Shown: in pieces, positions 21,122-30,365 of the stretch
How the letters are laid out: the number at the start of each line of letters is the position of its first letter
How positions within the stretch are numbered: position 1 is the first letter of the stretch
From: Paenibacillus sp. SC116
GTDB lineage: Bacteria; Bacillota; Bacilli; Paenibacillales; Paenibacillaceae
Reading direction: 5' to 3'
Length of the DNA: 64,000 bases
Assembly: GCF_024733555.1 (NCBI RefSeq)
Contig: NZ_JANIOF010000001.1
Location: 558,001-622,000, forward strand
Translations under genes and position numbers: made by a program
Notes under the pieces: generated by a model
The model's database searches: none
What the model saw: the letters and a program-made list of their open reading frames with translations, nothing else
What the model was told of the DNA's origin: nothing

Positions 21122-21814
21122 CAGCATTTCAGCAGTGAACAATGATTATCTAATGGTAACGTCACTATAAAGTTGACCGCGATCTTGAGTATACTAATTC
21201 TTATACTTAAGATTAGATATACAGATGCATTCTTTACTACCTATAAGAAATTCAGATGTTCTTATAGCTGATGTGGCCGACCATACAAAACGAAAGACCT
21301 CATCCTCCATTTTATTTTGGAAGTTGAGGTCTTTTCACTTTTGATTGAGAATTGGCAGCTCTTCGCATAACAAGTCTCTAAGCAGGTCTGGGACGGGTCT
21401 AGAAGTATATCCTTAGATCCTACAGCGTGCGATATTGCCGTTCCATTGATAGTCCCGTGTTCAGTAAACGGCACACGTAACGTCGCTAGTTATTGTCGCT
21501 CAATTATGTTAAGATGGGAGTAGCTCAATTTGGATTTTTCTGTAATCATGGTGATATGATAACTCTCATTTTACACAAATTCGATCATGAGCCTTTTGTT
21601 TTCTTAGGTGTCGAACTTCATATTACAATCCTTCATAATGAAAGTCATACTTCTACCACTTCATTACAGATTCACATTTCATCGAGGTCACGAGAGTATT
21701 ATCCTACATCCAACATTCAAAAAAAGGCTATTTGCGCTACAAACATGATCGTTCCTTATGATTATTCTGGCTATTTTTTTCGTATTGAACAAGTATCCCA
21801 ATCGGAATAGGGCT
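21122..21814. other. Gap between ABC-F and BtrH-like genes
   Basis: Contains a 9-bp hairpin CTATAAGAA/TTCTTATAG (21241-21267) and the terminator at 21293. A 105-codon frame at 21493-21810 has poor start context and no recognisable domain; I do not call it a gene. Confidence 0.5.
21293..21336 (+). terminator. Terminator downstream of the ABC-F gene
   Basis: AAAGACCTCA pairs perfectly with TGAGGTCTTT over a 22-base loop, then TTCACTTTT. Confidence 0.7.
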
Positions 21815-23506
21815 ATGTTGAGGAACGCCATAAGGCATATCCAGATTAACTCAAACCAATTATGTAAGAGTAAAGGAGTGTTTCGCATTAATATTAATTA
21901 CTTAGATTATTTTAAATTTAGGCATTTGAATTGCGGGATACATCAAGTTTTGTTTGATCTTCTTAATAAAGGTGTTCCTGTTGATTACCTTTTTTATGAT
22001 GCTTATATTGAATGTGAGGATATTTATAATCAGATTGTTGTTAAAGGTATAGATCGTTGGTACATGCACACTCGCACGTTGAGCGATCTTAGTGATATAG
22101 GGATGGATGTGAAAATTACAAAGTTCCCAAACTTAGCATCCTCATACCCCTTCGTTCAAGAAAAGTTTTCTGAAGGAAAACGAATTTTTCTTTGGATATG
22201 GACAGAATATCTCCCCCATCTAGCAAATGAACCACGAAGTATGCATGCTATTAGTCTGGAATCATATGATCAAGAGAAGGGAACTTTTATAATTTCTGAT
22301 ATACCTAATTTAATGGGACACACTTATGATGAAAGCAGAATACAGGAGGCTTTTGACTGCTTAGATGATAGATGTAGAAACATGGCTTACATATGTGATG
22401 AACAGTATAACTTCACTGAAGAAACAGTTAGCTTATTGATTAATAAGTTTGAAGATGGTTTTTTAGCTGTTAGTAATAATTTGAATTTGTACGATACGAT
22501 AATAGAAAAGCTACAAGAACATTCCTTGCACATGGAGGAATATAAAAAAGATATAAAAAATTATGAGAACGTATTGGCTATGGTGGCAGGTTCTCGTTAT
22601 TTTTTATCAAAGTTTTTCAGAATTACTCGATACCCAGGGACAGATAAATTAGAAGAAATCGTTGACCTATCCACTACTATTAGGAATGTATTTCTCAAGA
22701 TCTTATTAGGTGGAAAGAGCAATCTTAATAAAACCATTGAGAAAATAAAAGCGCTAAAAGAATTAGAAACAGAAAACATTAAGATGATCAAGAAAAGAAT
22801 TATTCAAAATAGAAGCCACTCTGTAAGTAAAATGAGTCTCCAACCTGAAACAATAGTAGATCTGAAGCTGAAATACGAAATACTACCAGGTAACGGGCTT
22901 TTGCTAAAGTGGGAAGATATTCTCGATGAATATATTTATCAGTATCAAATATATGCTAACAATACACTACTAGGAGTAACGGTTCGGAATTTTTACGAAA
23001 TACAAAATGTGGATCATACCGGTGAATATAACATAAAAGTGAAAGTTAAGACGGTTAGAGGTGACATCAGTCTGAGCAATGATGAGGTAACCTTAATTAC
23101 AGCATCTAGAGGAAAAGATTATGCATTAGGAAAGCCTGTTTTCTGTTCATCGGAAGAATCAGACGTTAATCGAAAAGAAAATGTTAATGATGGCAGCTCC
23201 AAAACAAGATGGAGCAGCGCAGCAGGAAGTGATCATGAGTGGATATGTATTGATCTGTTAGAAGAGGTAGAGATCCGGAGTGTTGTTATAAATTGGGAAG
23301 AAGCTTATGCTATATCATACACAATTGATATATCGAACGACAATGAAACATGGGAGACAATCGTTAATACTGATTCAGGTAAGGGTGGAATTGAAGAATA
23401 TAGCGATTTTGGAAGTGCCATGTGTAGATATGTAAAATTGACTGGTGTAAAAAAGGCGACTTTATGGGGATATTCATTGTGGAAGCTAGAAGTGTACACC
23501 GATTAG
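21815..23506 (+). CDS. BtrH N-terminal-like protein with Fn3-like and F5/8 type C domains
   Basis: About 560 residues without a signal peptide. The N-terminal half (HLNCGIHQVLFDLLNKGVP..., later FLWIWTEYLPHL and SDIPN) resembles the cysteine-acyltransferase-like BtrH_N domain found beside peptide and aminoglycoside biosynthesis genes. The middle is helical (about 230-370), then a fibronectin-III-like segment (about 375-460) and a C-terminal F5/8 type C / CBM32 domain (GKPVFCSSEE...NVNDGSSKTRWSSA...EWICIDLLEEVEI...CRYVKLTG). The start is unclear: ATG 21815 has a weak site, while AAAGGAG sits 8 bases before an AUU at 21887; GTG at 21878 is too close. AT-rich; a transferred gene is likely. Confidence 0.65.
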   Translation: MLRNAIRHIQINSNQLCKSKGVFRININYLDYFKFRHLNCGIHQVLFDLLNKGVPVDYLFYDAYIECEDIYNQIVVKGIDRWYMHTRTLSDLSDIGMDVKITKFPNLASSYPFVQEKFSEGKRIFLWIWTEYLPHLANEPRSMHAISLESYDQEKGTFIISDIPNLMGHTYDESRIQEAFDCLDDRCRNMAYICDEQYNFTEETVSLLINKFEDGFLAVSNNLNLYDTIIEKLQEHSLHMEEYKKDIKNYENVLAMVAGSRYFLSKFFRITRYPGTDKLEEIVDLSTTIRNVFLKILLGGKSNLNKTIEKIKALKELETENIKMIKKRIIQNRSHSVSKMSLQPETIVDLKLKYEILPGNGLLLKWEDILDEYIYQYQIYANNTLLGVTVRNFYEIQNVDHTGEYNIKVKVKTVRGDISLSNDEVTLITASRGKDYALGKPVFCSSEESDVNRKENVNDGSSKTRWSSAAGSDHEWICIDLLEEVEIRSVVINWEEAYAISYTIDISNDNETWETIVNTDSGKGGIEEYSDFGSAMCRYVKLTGVKKATLWGYSLWKLEVYTD

Positions 23507-23542
23507 CGGAAATGTGTAGAAAAGGCGGTCGTAATTGAATTG

Positions 23543-23600
23543 CTCCCATCATAGTAGACAGTGTAAAAAACTTCTACTGCTACAATGATGGGAGTTTTTC
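23543..23600 (+). terminator. Long-stem terminator after the BtrH-like gene
   Basis: CTCCCATCAT pairs with ATGATGGGAG, and GTAG/CAGT with ACTG/CTAC inside; the stem is followed by TTTTTC. Confidence 0.75.
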
Positions 23601-23672
23601 TGATGTCTAAAAGAAGATGTTCAACTTCTTTTGAAACGATCAAGAGCTTCTCCATTAATCTTAAAAAGATTC

Positions 23673-23704
23673 ATTTGACTGAGGGTCAGTCAAATATGTA
23701 TAAT
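23673..23704 (+). promoter_or_regulatory. TetR-type operator overlapping a near-consensus promoter
   Basis: Perfect arms ATTTGACTGA and TCAGTCAAAT (23673-23695) around GGG. TTGACT (23675-23680) and TATAAT (23699-23704) with an 18-bp spacer form the promoter, so the operator covers the -35 and spacer. The tetR gene starts 27 bases later, implying autorepression. Confidence 0.85.
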
Positions 23705-23730
23705 CTAACCAACGTTAAAGGAGGTTCGGT

Positions 23731-24327
23731 ATGAGGACAACAAAAAAGCCGGATGAGCGACGGAAAGAGTTTATGGATACCGCAATGGCATTGTTTCTGA
23801 AAAATGGGTACGAAAAAACGACGGTAGAGGATATTACCCAAACCATACAAGTCGCAAAAGGAAGTTTTTATTACTACTTCAAATCTAAACAAGATGTATT
23901 TGAAGCCTGCATTTACTCCGCAGCGAGAGGGATTGTCGACAAATACCTTATTATCTTGAACAATAGCGATAAACCAGCTGCAGAAAGAATCGTTGAATAT
24001 ATCGAATTTAATTTTCAATTATCCGAGACAGGGCAATTGAACGATATATTTGAAACGATTCACTCTCCAGTTTTTGAAGTCGTTCATAATCGAGTGGCTG
24101 CAGAAAGCATGAACGAATTGTTGCAGTCTTTAACATCATTAATTGAATCTGGAAAACAGGATTGCGGGTTCCAGACGGACGATGCTGAATTTACTGCCGC
24201 AGCACTTCTAGGTGCTCTGCGAGAGGTGCATAACCTGCTGTCTAAAAGAATAGGGGAATCGTCCAACCACCAGCGTAGACTCATTTACAATCTGATAGAG
24301 CGTATTGTTGGCGCGAAAATTCAATAG
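23731..24327 (+). CDS. TetR-family transcriptional regulator
   Basis: 198 residues. The N-terminal helix-turn-helix is clear: RKEFMDTAMALFLKNGYEKTTVEDITQTIQVAKGSFYYYFKSKQDVFEA; the C-terminal ligand domain is divergent, as usual. ATG behind AAAGGAGG. It almost certainly represses itself and the hydrolase gene that starts 16 bases after its stop, through the operator at 23673. The inducing ligand is unknown. Confidence 0.9.
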   Translation: MRTTKKPDERRKEFMDTAMALFLKNGYEKTTVEDITQTIQVAKGSFYYYFKSKQDVFEACIYSAARGIVDKYLIILNNSDKPAAERIVEYIEFNFQLSETGQLNDIFETIHSPVFEVVHNRVAAESMNELLQSLTSLIESGKQDCGFQTDDAEFTAAALLGALREVHNLLSKRIGESSNHQRRLIYNLIERIVGAKIQ

Positions 24328-24343
24328 GGAAGGTGACCACATC

Positions 24344-25234
24344 ATGGACAAGGGAGCAGTTCGTACTGAAAGATTAGAATTTCAGAGTGGTGGGGCAACT
24401 TGTGTCGGGTATTTATACCGTCTAGAGGACGACAGTCCGAAGCCATGTATGATTATAGGTTCGGGATTCGGAGGAACGCAGGACACGCCAAGTCTTATCG
24501 CGGTCGCGACTGGCTTTGCTCAGGAGGGGTTTTGCGCCTTTACATTTGATTATCGCCATCTTGGTGAGAGTGGTAGCCTACCTAGGCAAATCGTGAGTAT
24601 TTCGGGACAACAAGAGGATTTTTTATCGGCGATTCGATTTATCCGTGAGCATCCATCAGTCGATGAACGTCGCTTAGGCCTATGGGGCTCATCGCTCGGC
24701 GGGGGGCATGTTATATCCGTTGCATCGAAGGCACCAGAAATTAAGGTTGTTATCGCCCAAATTCCATATAACGGTTTTCCGAAAAAAAGCGGGCATTCTT
24801 GGTGGCAAAGGCTAAAGCTACTGAGGCTTATTCGCGAAGATGAGAAACGCGCCAAAAAAGGAATTCAGCCGCTCTACATCCCCGTAGTCGGCCATACCGG
24901 AGAACTGGCCGTTATGGTAGGGAGCGATGCCTCCAGAACGATTGCGGGCATGCAGTCCAAAACATGGCGCAACGAAGTTGCTCCAAGAGTGATTATGGAG
25001 ATGGCGAAATATAAACCGAGCAGTTCAGCGAGAAACGTTAAGGCATCCGTTATGATATGCTATGGCGAATATGATAAAGAGACGCAGGGGCCACAGACGA
25101 AGGAATTAATAGAAAGCCTTCCAAAAGTAGAGGTAAAAGCTTATCCTGTTACTCATTTTGAGTTTTATGAGCCCGGAGTGAGGGATGGCATTATAGCCGA
25201 CCAGATCAAATTTCTCAGAAAAATGTACTCGTAG
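24344..25234 (+). CDS. Alpha/beta hydrolase (dienelactone hydrolase/acetyl-xylan-esterase-like)
   Basis: 296 residues, cytoplasmic. Oxyanion region GSGFGGTQDTP, YRHLGESGS, nucleophile elbow GLWGSSLGGGH with Ser near 125, acid in CYGEYDKET and histidine in VTHFEFYEPG near the end. Similar proteins are annotated as esterases of unknown substrate. An in-frame ATG at 24305 lies inside tetR; AAGGTGA places the start at 24344. Co-transcribed with tetR, so probably induced by a compound it hydrolyses. Confidence 0.82.
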   Translation: MDKGAVRTERLEFQSGGATCVGYLYRLEDDSPKPCMIIGSGFGGTQDTPSLIAVATGFAQEGFCAFTFDYRHLGESGSLPRQIVSISGQQEDFLSAIRFIREHPSVDERRLGLWGSSLGGGHVISVASKAPEIKVVIAQIPYNGFPKKSGHSWWQRLKLLRLIREDEKRAKKGIQPLYIPVVGHTGELAVMVGSDASRTIAGMQSKTWRNEVAPRVIMEMAKYKPSSSARNVKASVMICYGEYDKETQGPQTKELIESLPKVEVKAYPVTHFEFYEPGVRDGIIADQIKFLRKMYS

Positions 25235-25361
25235 AGTAACCCAACCTCGCGTATAGCTTCAACATGTCGGGATTGGCTAACAAGCGATACTGTTAAACGG
25301 AATCTCAGCATGATCCAGTTTTTTCATCAAATCCGTAATCCAGATTCTCGTAACAAATAAA

Positions 25362-25428
25362 GATGCACCCTACTATAAGAAGCGGACTATCGAGCAGACT
25401 TCCGCTAATTATAATAGGGTGCATTTCT
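25362..25428. terminator. Bidirectional terminator between hydrolase and lyase genes
   Basis: GATGCACCCTA pairs with TAGGGTGCAT, with inner TATAA/TTATA and AGCGGA/TCCGCT stems; A- and T-rich flanks serve both convergent genes. Confidence 0.8.
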
Positions 25429-25457
25429 CTATCCATACGAATGGCGACTAGTAAAAA

Positions 25458-26249
25458 TTAATGTTTACTAATTTCGAAGTTGGCAAACTGAATTTTGGCT
25501 TCTTTAATATCGGCATAATGTTTGCGGTAGATACCCCATTTCGGGCGGATAATGTTTGCTCCATCTATCCACATGTCTTGGTTACCGCTATAAGGTGGCA
25601 ATACATCTTGACCATCTAATGTTTTCAACGTCATAGAAACGGATCCATTATCTGAATTTACAACCGTTACCGTCGCTTCAACCCAGACGTTTCTATAATT
25701 CGTAAAGTCAGCTTGACTTAGAACTTTACGCTGCGTATTATCCGTACCTTTAGGATTGTGATAAAACTTTAAAACGTTCTGATCCAAGGAAAAGGTGAGT
25801 AATGGAATATCATCATTTTGACCGATTGCTTTATATTGAAACATAGCAAAAAAGTGAGCCTTTTTAGGGAACTCGAAGTTTTCATCTAATTTGAATTTCC
25901 ATTTATACGTGTAATTTGAGTCTTTAGGAGCTTTTAGTTCAGCGCGGGAAGCGTTATATACTTTCACTTCGTTGCGTTGACTTGTATTATTTTCGAGTGG
26001 ATCGTTGCTTTTGACAATGAATTCAAATGCGTTACCAACAATAGGGGAACTTACTTCAAAAATACGATCACCAGCAGCACCGTCTACTGGTTTTGGTCCA
26101 AAATGATCTTTGAATATTTGGTACGCATCTTTACCGTAGTTGGGGCCATCTGAATTGACGGTTAAGGTGAATGTTGCAGCTGACACAGCCGTTGACATCA
26201 ATCCGAACATCATGGTCAGCAGTAGAATAGTAACACTTTTTTTCCTCAA
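25458..26249 (-). CDS. Secreted polysaccharide lyase (heparin lyase I-like fold)
   Basis: 263 residues with a signal peptide (MRKKSVTILLLTMMFGLMST...VSAA). The mature part is a beta-jelly-roll: QRNEVKVYNASRAELKAP, YKWKFKLDENFEFPKKAHFFAMFQYK and a C-terminal RPKWGIYRKHYADIKEAKIQFANFEI, the pattern of the polysaccharide lyase family that includes heparin lyase I and glucuronan-lyase-like enzymes. The substrate is probably an acidic polysaccharide but cannot be specified. It neighbours the LPMO at 26784, with which it shares orientation but not an operon. Confidence 0.65.
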   Translation of the reverse strand: MRKKSVTILLLTMMFGLMSTAVSAATFTLTVNSDGPNYGKDAYQIFKDHFGPKPVDGAAGDRIFEVSSPIVGNAFEFIVKSNDPLENNTSQRNEVKVYNASRAELKAPKDSNYTYKWKFKLDENFEFPKKAHFFAMFQYKAIGQNDDIPLLTFSLDQNVLKFYHNPKGTDNTQRKVLSQADFTNYRNVWVEATVTVVNSDNGSVSMTLKTLDGQDVLPPYSGNQDMWIDGANIIRPKWGIYRKHYADIKEAKIQFANFEISKH

Positions 26250-26783
26250 ATATTTTCGCCTCCATATTAAAATAAGGTAATTTAATCCACTTGTAATTCT
26301 AGTTTATAATAAATAGATAATCAATAAACGTTTAGGTAGGGGGCATTTGTGCTAACGTTTGCCATAGAGCCTATTCCATGTAAATGGATGTATTTTAAAA
26401 TGTAAAGGGCGTCACAGCGCTTATTAGTCATATGGAGTGAATTTTTCACCATTATCGTTAAAATAAACTCGCCTACAACCGTTACATTTCTATGAAGGGC
26501 AATTTAATGAAAATAACGCCCATGGCGCCCGCTAGAGGGTGGTATGGACATAATCCGCGTTGTAGAGCAACCTGAAATCATATCTAAAACCTATATTAGG
26601 TTAATCAATAGGCGTGATCCAACATATCCAGAATCCACTTTCATAATAAGGAACGATTCCAGAACAAACGAAACAAGCTGACTCCGGTTGAATACCGTTG
26701 CCAGCTTGTTTACTAGAGCTTTTTTCAATGTCTATTGAATTGGAGCTCGTCCAATCTGAAGAATTACTTACTAAAGCTAATTA
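26250..26783. other. Gap between lyase and LPMO genes, with a hairpin
   Basis: No gene seen. AAACAAGCTG (26671-26680) pairs perfectly with CAGCTTGTTT (26702-26711); it probably ends the LPMO transcript on the minus strand. The rest should hold the lyase promoter, which I could not place with confidence. Confidence 0.6.
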
Positions 26784-28136
26784 TTATTGTGCTTGCCACA
26801 AAGAAGCAGATGCACTCGGTGTCCAACCAGCTTGCGAAGTATGTGCTTGGATACACTTATACGTCACACCGTTATAAGAAACTAAAGCATTTACCGCATA
26901 GGCTGTATTCACTGCCCATGGTGTTGCCGTAGAAACTTGTGCGGTCGTGACGGTGATGGAATTACTATTACCGGATTCATTTAATGATGGATCGATTGCG
27001 CGAACCGAATACGTATACGACGTATTCGGAGTCAGCCCCGTAATGTACTTACTGGTAGCTGGACCTGTTACGGTTGCAACCACAGTCGAACCGCTATAAA
27101 TGCGATAGCCTGCGATTCCCGCCGCATCCGTTGATGCATTCCACATTAACGTAAGCGAGTTCGTGCCAGCTGGTCCCATGACATGTAATCCCGTTGGATT
27201 GGTCGGCGGTGTTACATCGTTCTGTAGTGGACTGGTAGTTACCTGGACGCTATTGCTGGCGGAAGAACGATTACCAGACGGATCATAGGCTTTGACCGTA
27301 AAATTGTAGGTCGTTCCCGCAGTTAAGTTCGTAACCGTTGTGCTGAGCTGGTTGCCCAGTACGGTAGCCACTGGTGTTGAGTTCGAGCCTGCAAAAATTT
27401 CATAACCTGTAATCCCATTTTGATCCGTTGAAGCGCTCCAAGATAATGCGGCAGTTGTTGTGCTAACAGCACCCGAAGTCAAATTCGTAGGTGTTGTTGG
27501 GGCAATATTATCGGCCGCTCCAAATTGCACGTCAATTACGTTGTACCATGCCATTGGAGTATTTGAAATATCCCAAACAGCTAGGATGATATGATAGCCT
27601 GTTCTAGCAGGCACATTACAACTGTGGGACAACGTTGTTGGCGGAGCTTGTCCGTTTCCTTGAACAGTACAGAATGGGGTAAGATCAAGTTGGGCACGTG
27701 ATAGGGGGGCATTAGGATCCCAATTCGGTTTTGTAATAAAATAACGGTAGCTAGTTGTCGCATGAGGTGCGGTAAACTTCCAAGTAAATGTATTTGTGCC
27801 GCTGCTGATACTTGCTTTATTCCAGCGTGTAGCTGTTTGCGCATCTAGATTTCCAAAGCCAGCAAGGCCTGCACTTGCGATTTTTCCATCTGCTGGTCCA
27901 GCTGCAGGAAATCCTTTATAACCTTCAAGACTTTGAGGCTCATGAACGATAGAGCCGCAATTGGTATTTAAACCATTTTTACATTGTATCGCCCGACTAG
28001 CAGGCGAATCTACATAGCCGTGGGCAGAAGCCGACTTAGCAGATATAAGCATACAAGCTAAAATAAGTAACGCACCACCACAAACAACCCAAACGCGCAT
28101 CATATGACTCGAATTCATTCTCATATTCTTCGTCAT
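26784..28136 (-). CDS. Secreted AA10 lytic polysaccharide monooxygenase, AA10-Fn3-Fn3-CBM5
   Basis: 450 residues, paralogue of the gene at 16703. Signal peptide ends KSASA, so the mature N-terminus is the copper-binding His ([14 protein letters not shown]). AA10 domain with [18 protein letters not shown], the second-histidine region [19 protein letters not shown] and DLTPFC; then two Fn3 domains (about 215-305 and 310-400) and a C-terminal CBM5/12 module ([28 protein letters not shown]). The linked copies probably attack chitin. ATG with AGGAGGT 7 bases upstream. Confidence 0.92.
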   Translation of the reverse strand: MTKNMRMNSSHMMRVWVVCGGALLILACMLISAKSASAHGYVDSPASRAIQCKNGLNTNCGSIVHEPQSLEGYKGFPAAGPADGKIASAGLAGFGNLDAQTATRWNKASISSGTNTFTWKFTAPHATTSYRYFITKPNWDPNAPLSRAQLDLTPFCTVQGNGQAPPTTLSHSCNVPARTGYHIILAVWDISNTPMAWYNVIDVQFGAADNIAPTTPTNLTSGAVSTTTAALSWSASTDQNGITGYEIFAGSNSTPVATVLGNQLSTTVTNLTAGTTYNFTVKAYDPSGNRSSASNSVQVTTSPLQNDVTPPTNPTGLHVMGPAGTNSLTLMWNASTDAAGIAGYRIYSGSTVVATVTGPATSKYITGLTPNTSYTYSVRAIDPSLNESGNSNSITVTTAQVSTATPWAVNTAYAVNALVSYNGVTYKCIQAHTSQAGWTPSASASLWQAQ

Positions 28137-28633
28137 TACATTACCTCCTAGGTTTTTGGTATGGTATTGTATCCACCCATGTCCTCACATCTAGTAAGCA
28201 GCGTTATTAGTTGCCTCCTTTCATTCACTTTCACAATCACGTACAAATGAATAGTTCATAACTTTAGCATATCATCTCCTTATAAACCGATTTATATAAA
28301 CTCTAATGAGCTTATACACGTTGTGGATACATAATGTTGAATGGATTGGGACTCTTTTGAAATGCCAGATTGGGTAGGGGCTGAGGAATAGTAGATAACT
28401 CTATAATAATGGAAGCGCTATCATGAATGCACTGAGATTTTAGAACTATTATCAAAAAGCTTGATATAGTGCCAACCGATACGCTCAATGACCTATGTGA
28501 ATGATAGTATTAGTCTCGAAAGGTACTCCTCGTGTGTGAAAAGTCACGGATCTCTGACGAATTATATTTCGTTTCTAAGAAAAAGATCTGTTTATGATAG
28601 AACATTATCAAATTGGTGGAGTTTAAAATGGGG

Positions 28634-28685
28634 TTGACAGGACACCAAATGGTGTCTTAAAATCAAAACGTCACTAAACGGTGTC
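28634..28685 (+). promoter_or_regulatory. Promoter with dyad operator, plus a second half-matching dyad
   Basis: TTGACA (28634-28639) and TAAAAT (28658-28663) with 18-bp spacing; the spacer is filled by GACACC-AAAT-GGTGTC (28641-28656). A weaker copy GTCACT-AAAC-GGTGTC lies at 28670-28685. This is a repressor-controlled promoter about 225 bases before the flavoprotein gene at 28890; the regulator is unknown. The rest of 28137-28889 holds no gene except the repeat at 28742. Confidence 0.7.
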
Positions 28686-28741
28686 CAATTAGGGACCCGG
28701 ATAAGTATCACGTACAGATAGAAATGTAACGGTTGTCCTTT

Positions 28742-28777
28742 GATGACAAGAATTAGCTATCTAGAGACATTACCGAT
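28742..28777 (+). repeat. Dispersed repeat, split copy
   Basis: GATGACAAGAA and TAGAGACATTACCGAT, the two halves of the repeat seen at 49804, 50832, 56655 and 63446, separated here by about 9 extra bases. Confidence 0.6.
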
Positions 28778-28889
28778 GCCTTTAACTTTATAGAGTAGAA
28801 AGCACGTTTTAGTTAGAAGAGTTCGCAATAGCAACTGTAATTGCTACAAACAAGTACGGTTTGCAAAATGAATAAAGGGAGATGAATGT

Positions 28890-29597
28890 ATGAGTTTTTT
28901 TAAAGACTTATTTTCAATATTTAAAAAGAGAGAGCTATTATTTCTCGAAAGCCAGAAAGAATCAGAAGATGTATATTCTTTTCTATTTGAAAAAGATAAA
29001 GATTTTACCTGGAAAGCAGGACAATATGGCTTGTTTACTATTACGCATAAGAAAATAAAAAATCCAACGAAACCATTCAGTATAGCATCTGCTCCTACAG
29101 AGAACATTGTTAAATTAACAACGCGTATCGGTGATAGCCCAAGTGATTATAAAAAAGCATTGTTAGAATTAAAGCCAGGAATGAACGTTAAGGCAAGTGG
29201 GCCTGTAGGAACTTTTTATATACAAGATAACAGTCCTTCACTTCTGATTGCGGGTGGGATTGGAATTACACCATTTCGGTCGATTTTGAAACAATTAGAG
29301 GCAGAACGGGTTGGAGACGGGAAGCAAGTAGAACTACTCTATTTTGATAGCAATAAGTCATTTATCTACAAAGATGAACTTGATGAAATAGCTAACCAAA
29401 CTTCAATAAGTGTAACTTATCTTGATTCAAGAGATGACTTACATCAAGAAATGGATACGTTTAATGCCTTATATAAAAACAATGGGAAATACTTTATTGC
29501 GGGACCGAAGTCGATGGTAGATTCTATTTCTAGCTATTTGCAAAAAAATGATGTTTCAAAACGGAATATTAAAAAAGATTCCTTTTTTGGGTATTAA
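28890..29597 (+). CDS. Ferredoxin-NADP reductase-like FAD flavoprotein
   Basis: 235 residues. FAD site KPFSIASAP (RxYS-type motif) after GQYGLFT, then the nucleotide-binding LLIAGGIGITPFRSILKQ and the C-terminal GPKSMV plus terminal FFGY, all FNR-superfamily hallmarks. It has no fused ferredoxin or cytochrome domain, so the partner is unknown. ATG with AAAGGGAGA. AT-rich relative to its surroundings and preceded by a split dispersed repeat, suggesting acquisition. Confidence 0.85.
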   Translation: MSFFKDLFSIFKKRELLFLESQKESEDVYSFLFEKDKDFTWKAGQYGLFTITHKKIKNPTKPFSIASAPTENIVKLTTRIGDSPSDYKKALLELKPGMNVKASGPVGTFYIQDNSPSLLIAGGIGITPFRSILKQLEAERVGDGKQVELLYFDSNKSFIYKDELDEIANQTSISVTYLDSRDDLHQEMDTFNALYKNNGKYFIAGPKSMVDSISSYLQKNDVSKRNIKKDSFFGY

Positions 29598-29658
29598 GTA
29601 AGAATATAGTCTGGATTTTCAAATGAACGTGGACTTGAAGGAGCCACATGTTATCAAA

Positions 29659-29691
29659 CCTGAAGACCAGTTTCAAGAACTGGTCTTCAGG
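29659..29691. terminator. Perfect 14-bp hairpin after the flavoprotein gene
   Basis: CCTGAAGACCAGTT-TCAAG-AACTGGTCTTCAGG. No T-run, so termination is less certain. Confidence 0.55.
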
Positions 29692-29744
29692 ACGTATATA
29701 AGTAAGTGCACAACACATGTTGTCTGTATACATGTACGAGAATA

Positions 29745-30143
29745 TTAGCATTCATATTCTGGGATAGGCTCGATAACTACGATATGGTTGGATGCATCAA
29801 AATAAGACACGTCCATTTTTATTAAATCAGCAGTCCAATAAGCAATACCTGCTTCTCCGGCTAATTCAATAAATGTTTCAAAATCAATCTGCCCACCTTG
29901 GGCTTTTTTAATCGCTGATTGAATTCCTTCTTTAGAGGTAATGTTATTGACCTTTTTAGCGATGCCATTTAATTGTGTCTCGATGCGGATATTCCCATCT
30001 GTAAAAACATAAACGCCACGATCCACTATAAAATCATATTTTGTAACTCCTAATTTTTAAAACCCATGAACAACCTTTGGGAAATCTCCTGCATTTTCTT
30101 CACTCGTTGCAATATTCAAAATGCTTTCTTGATTAAATATCAT
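29745..30143 (-). pseudogene. DUF1398-family protein with an in-frame stop
   Basis: From an ATG at 30143 with GGAGG upstream, the frame reads 28 codons (MIFNQESILNIATSEENA...VVHGF), meets TAA at 30059-30057, then continues in the same frame as KLGVTKYDFIVDRGVYVFTDGN...WTADLIKMDVSYFDASNHIVVIEPIPEYEC. The whole, 132 residues, has the length and layout of DUF1398 proteins (function unknown). One base change (AAA to TAA) explains it. A GTG at 30026 gives a 93-residue remnant that could be translated. Confidence 0.75.
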
Positions 30144-30286
30144 CTTAGTACGACCTCCAACGTGTTTAGTAATCATCAACATTTTGAAACTCAGGATATG
30201 GAGCATCCTATATTATAGCAACATAGACAGTCAACACAAAATCAGACAACTGGAACAACAATTATTAAAAATAGGCAATATACAGG

Positions 30287-30336
30287 TTGACAAATGTATA
30301 CAATACGATTAATATATAATTAACACATTGTTAATT
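30287..30336 (+). promoter_or_regulatory. Promoter and NrtR-type operator of the NAD regulator gene
   Basis: TTGACA (30287-30292) with TAATAT (30310-30315) at 17 bp. The perfect dyad AATTAAC-ACATT-GTTAATT (30318-30336) lies just past the -10, before the ribosome-binding site. A similar but differently spaced pair (AATTAAC...GTTAAATT, 31255-31281) precedes pncA. Confidence 0.65.
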
Positions 30337-30365
30337 GTTAAAAGAGAGAAGAGGTTGTGCTTTCC

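Noticed and set aside
21493-21810. 105-codon frame upstream of the BtrH-like gene
   Set aside because: Poor ribosome-binding site and no recognisable domain; probably chance.
23603-23640. MSKRRCSTSFETI frame, like the start of an IS3 OrfA
   Set aside because: It follows a strong terminator, runs only a few residues like OrfA, and no inverted repeat was found; too short to call.
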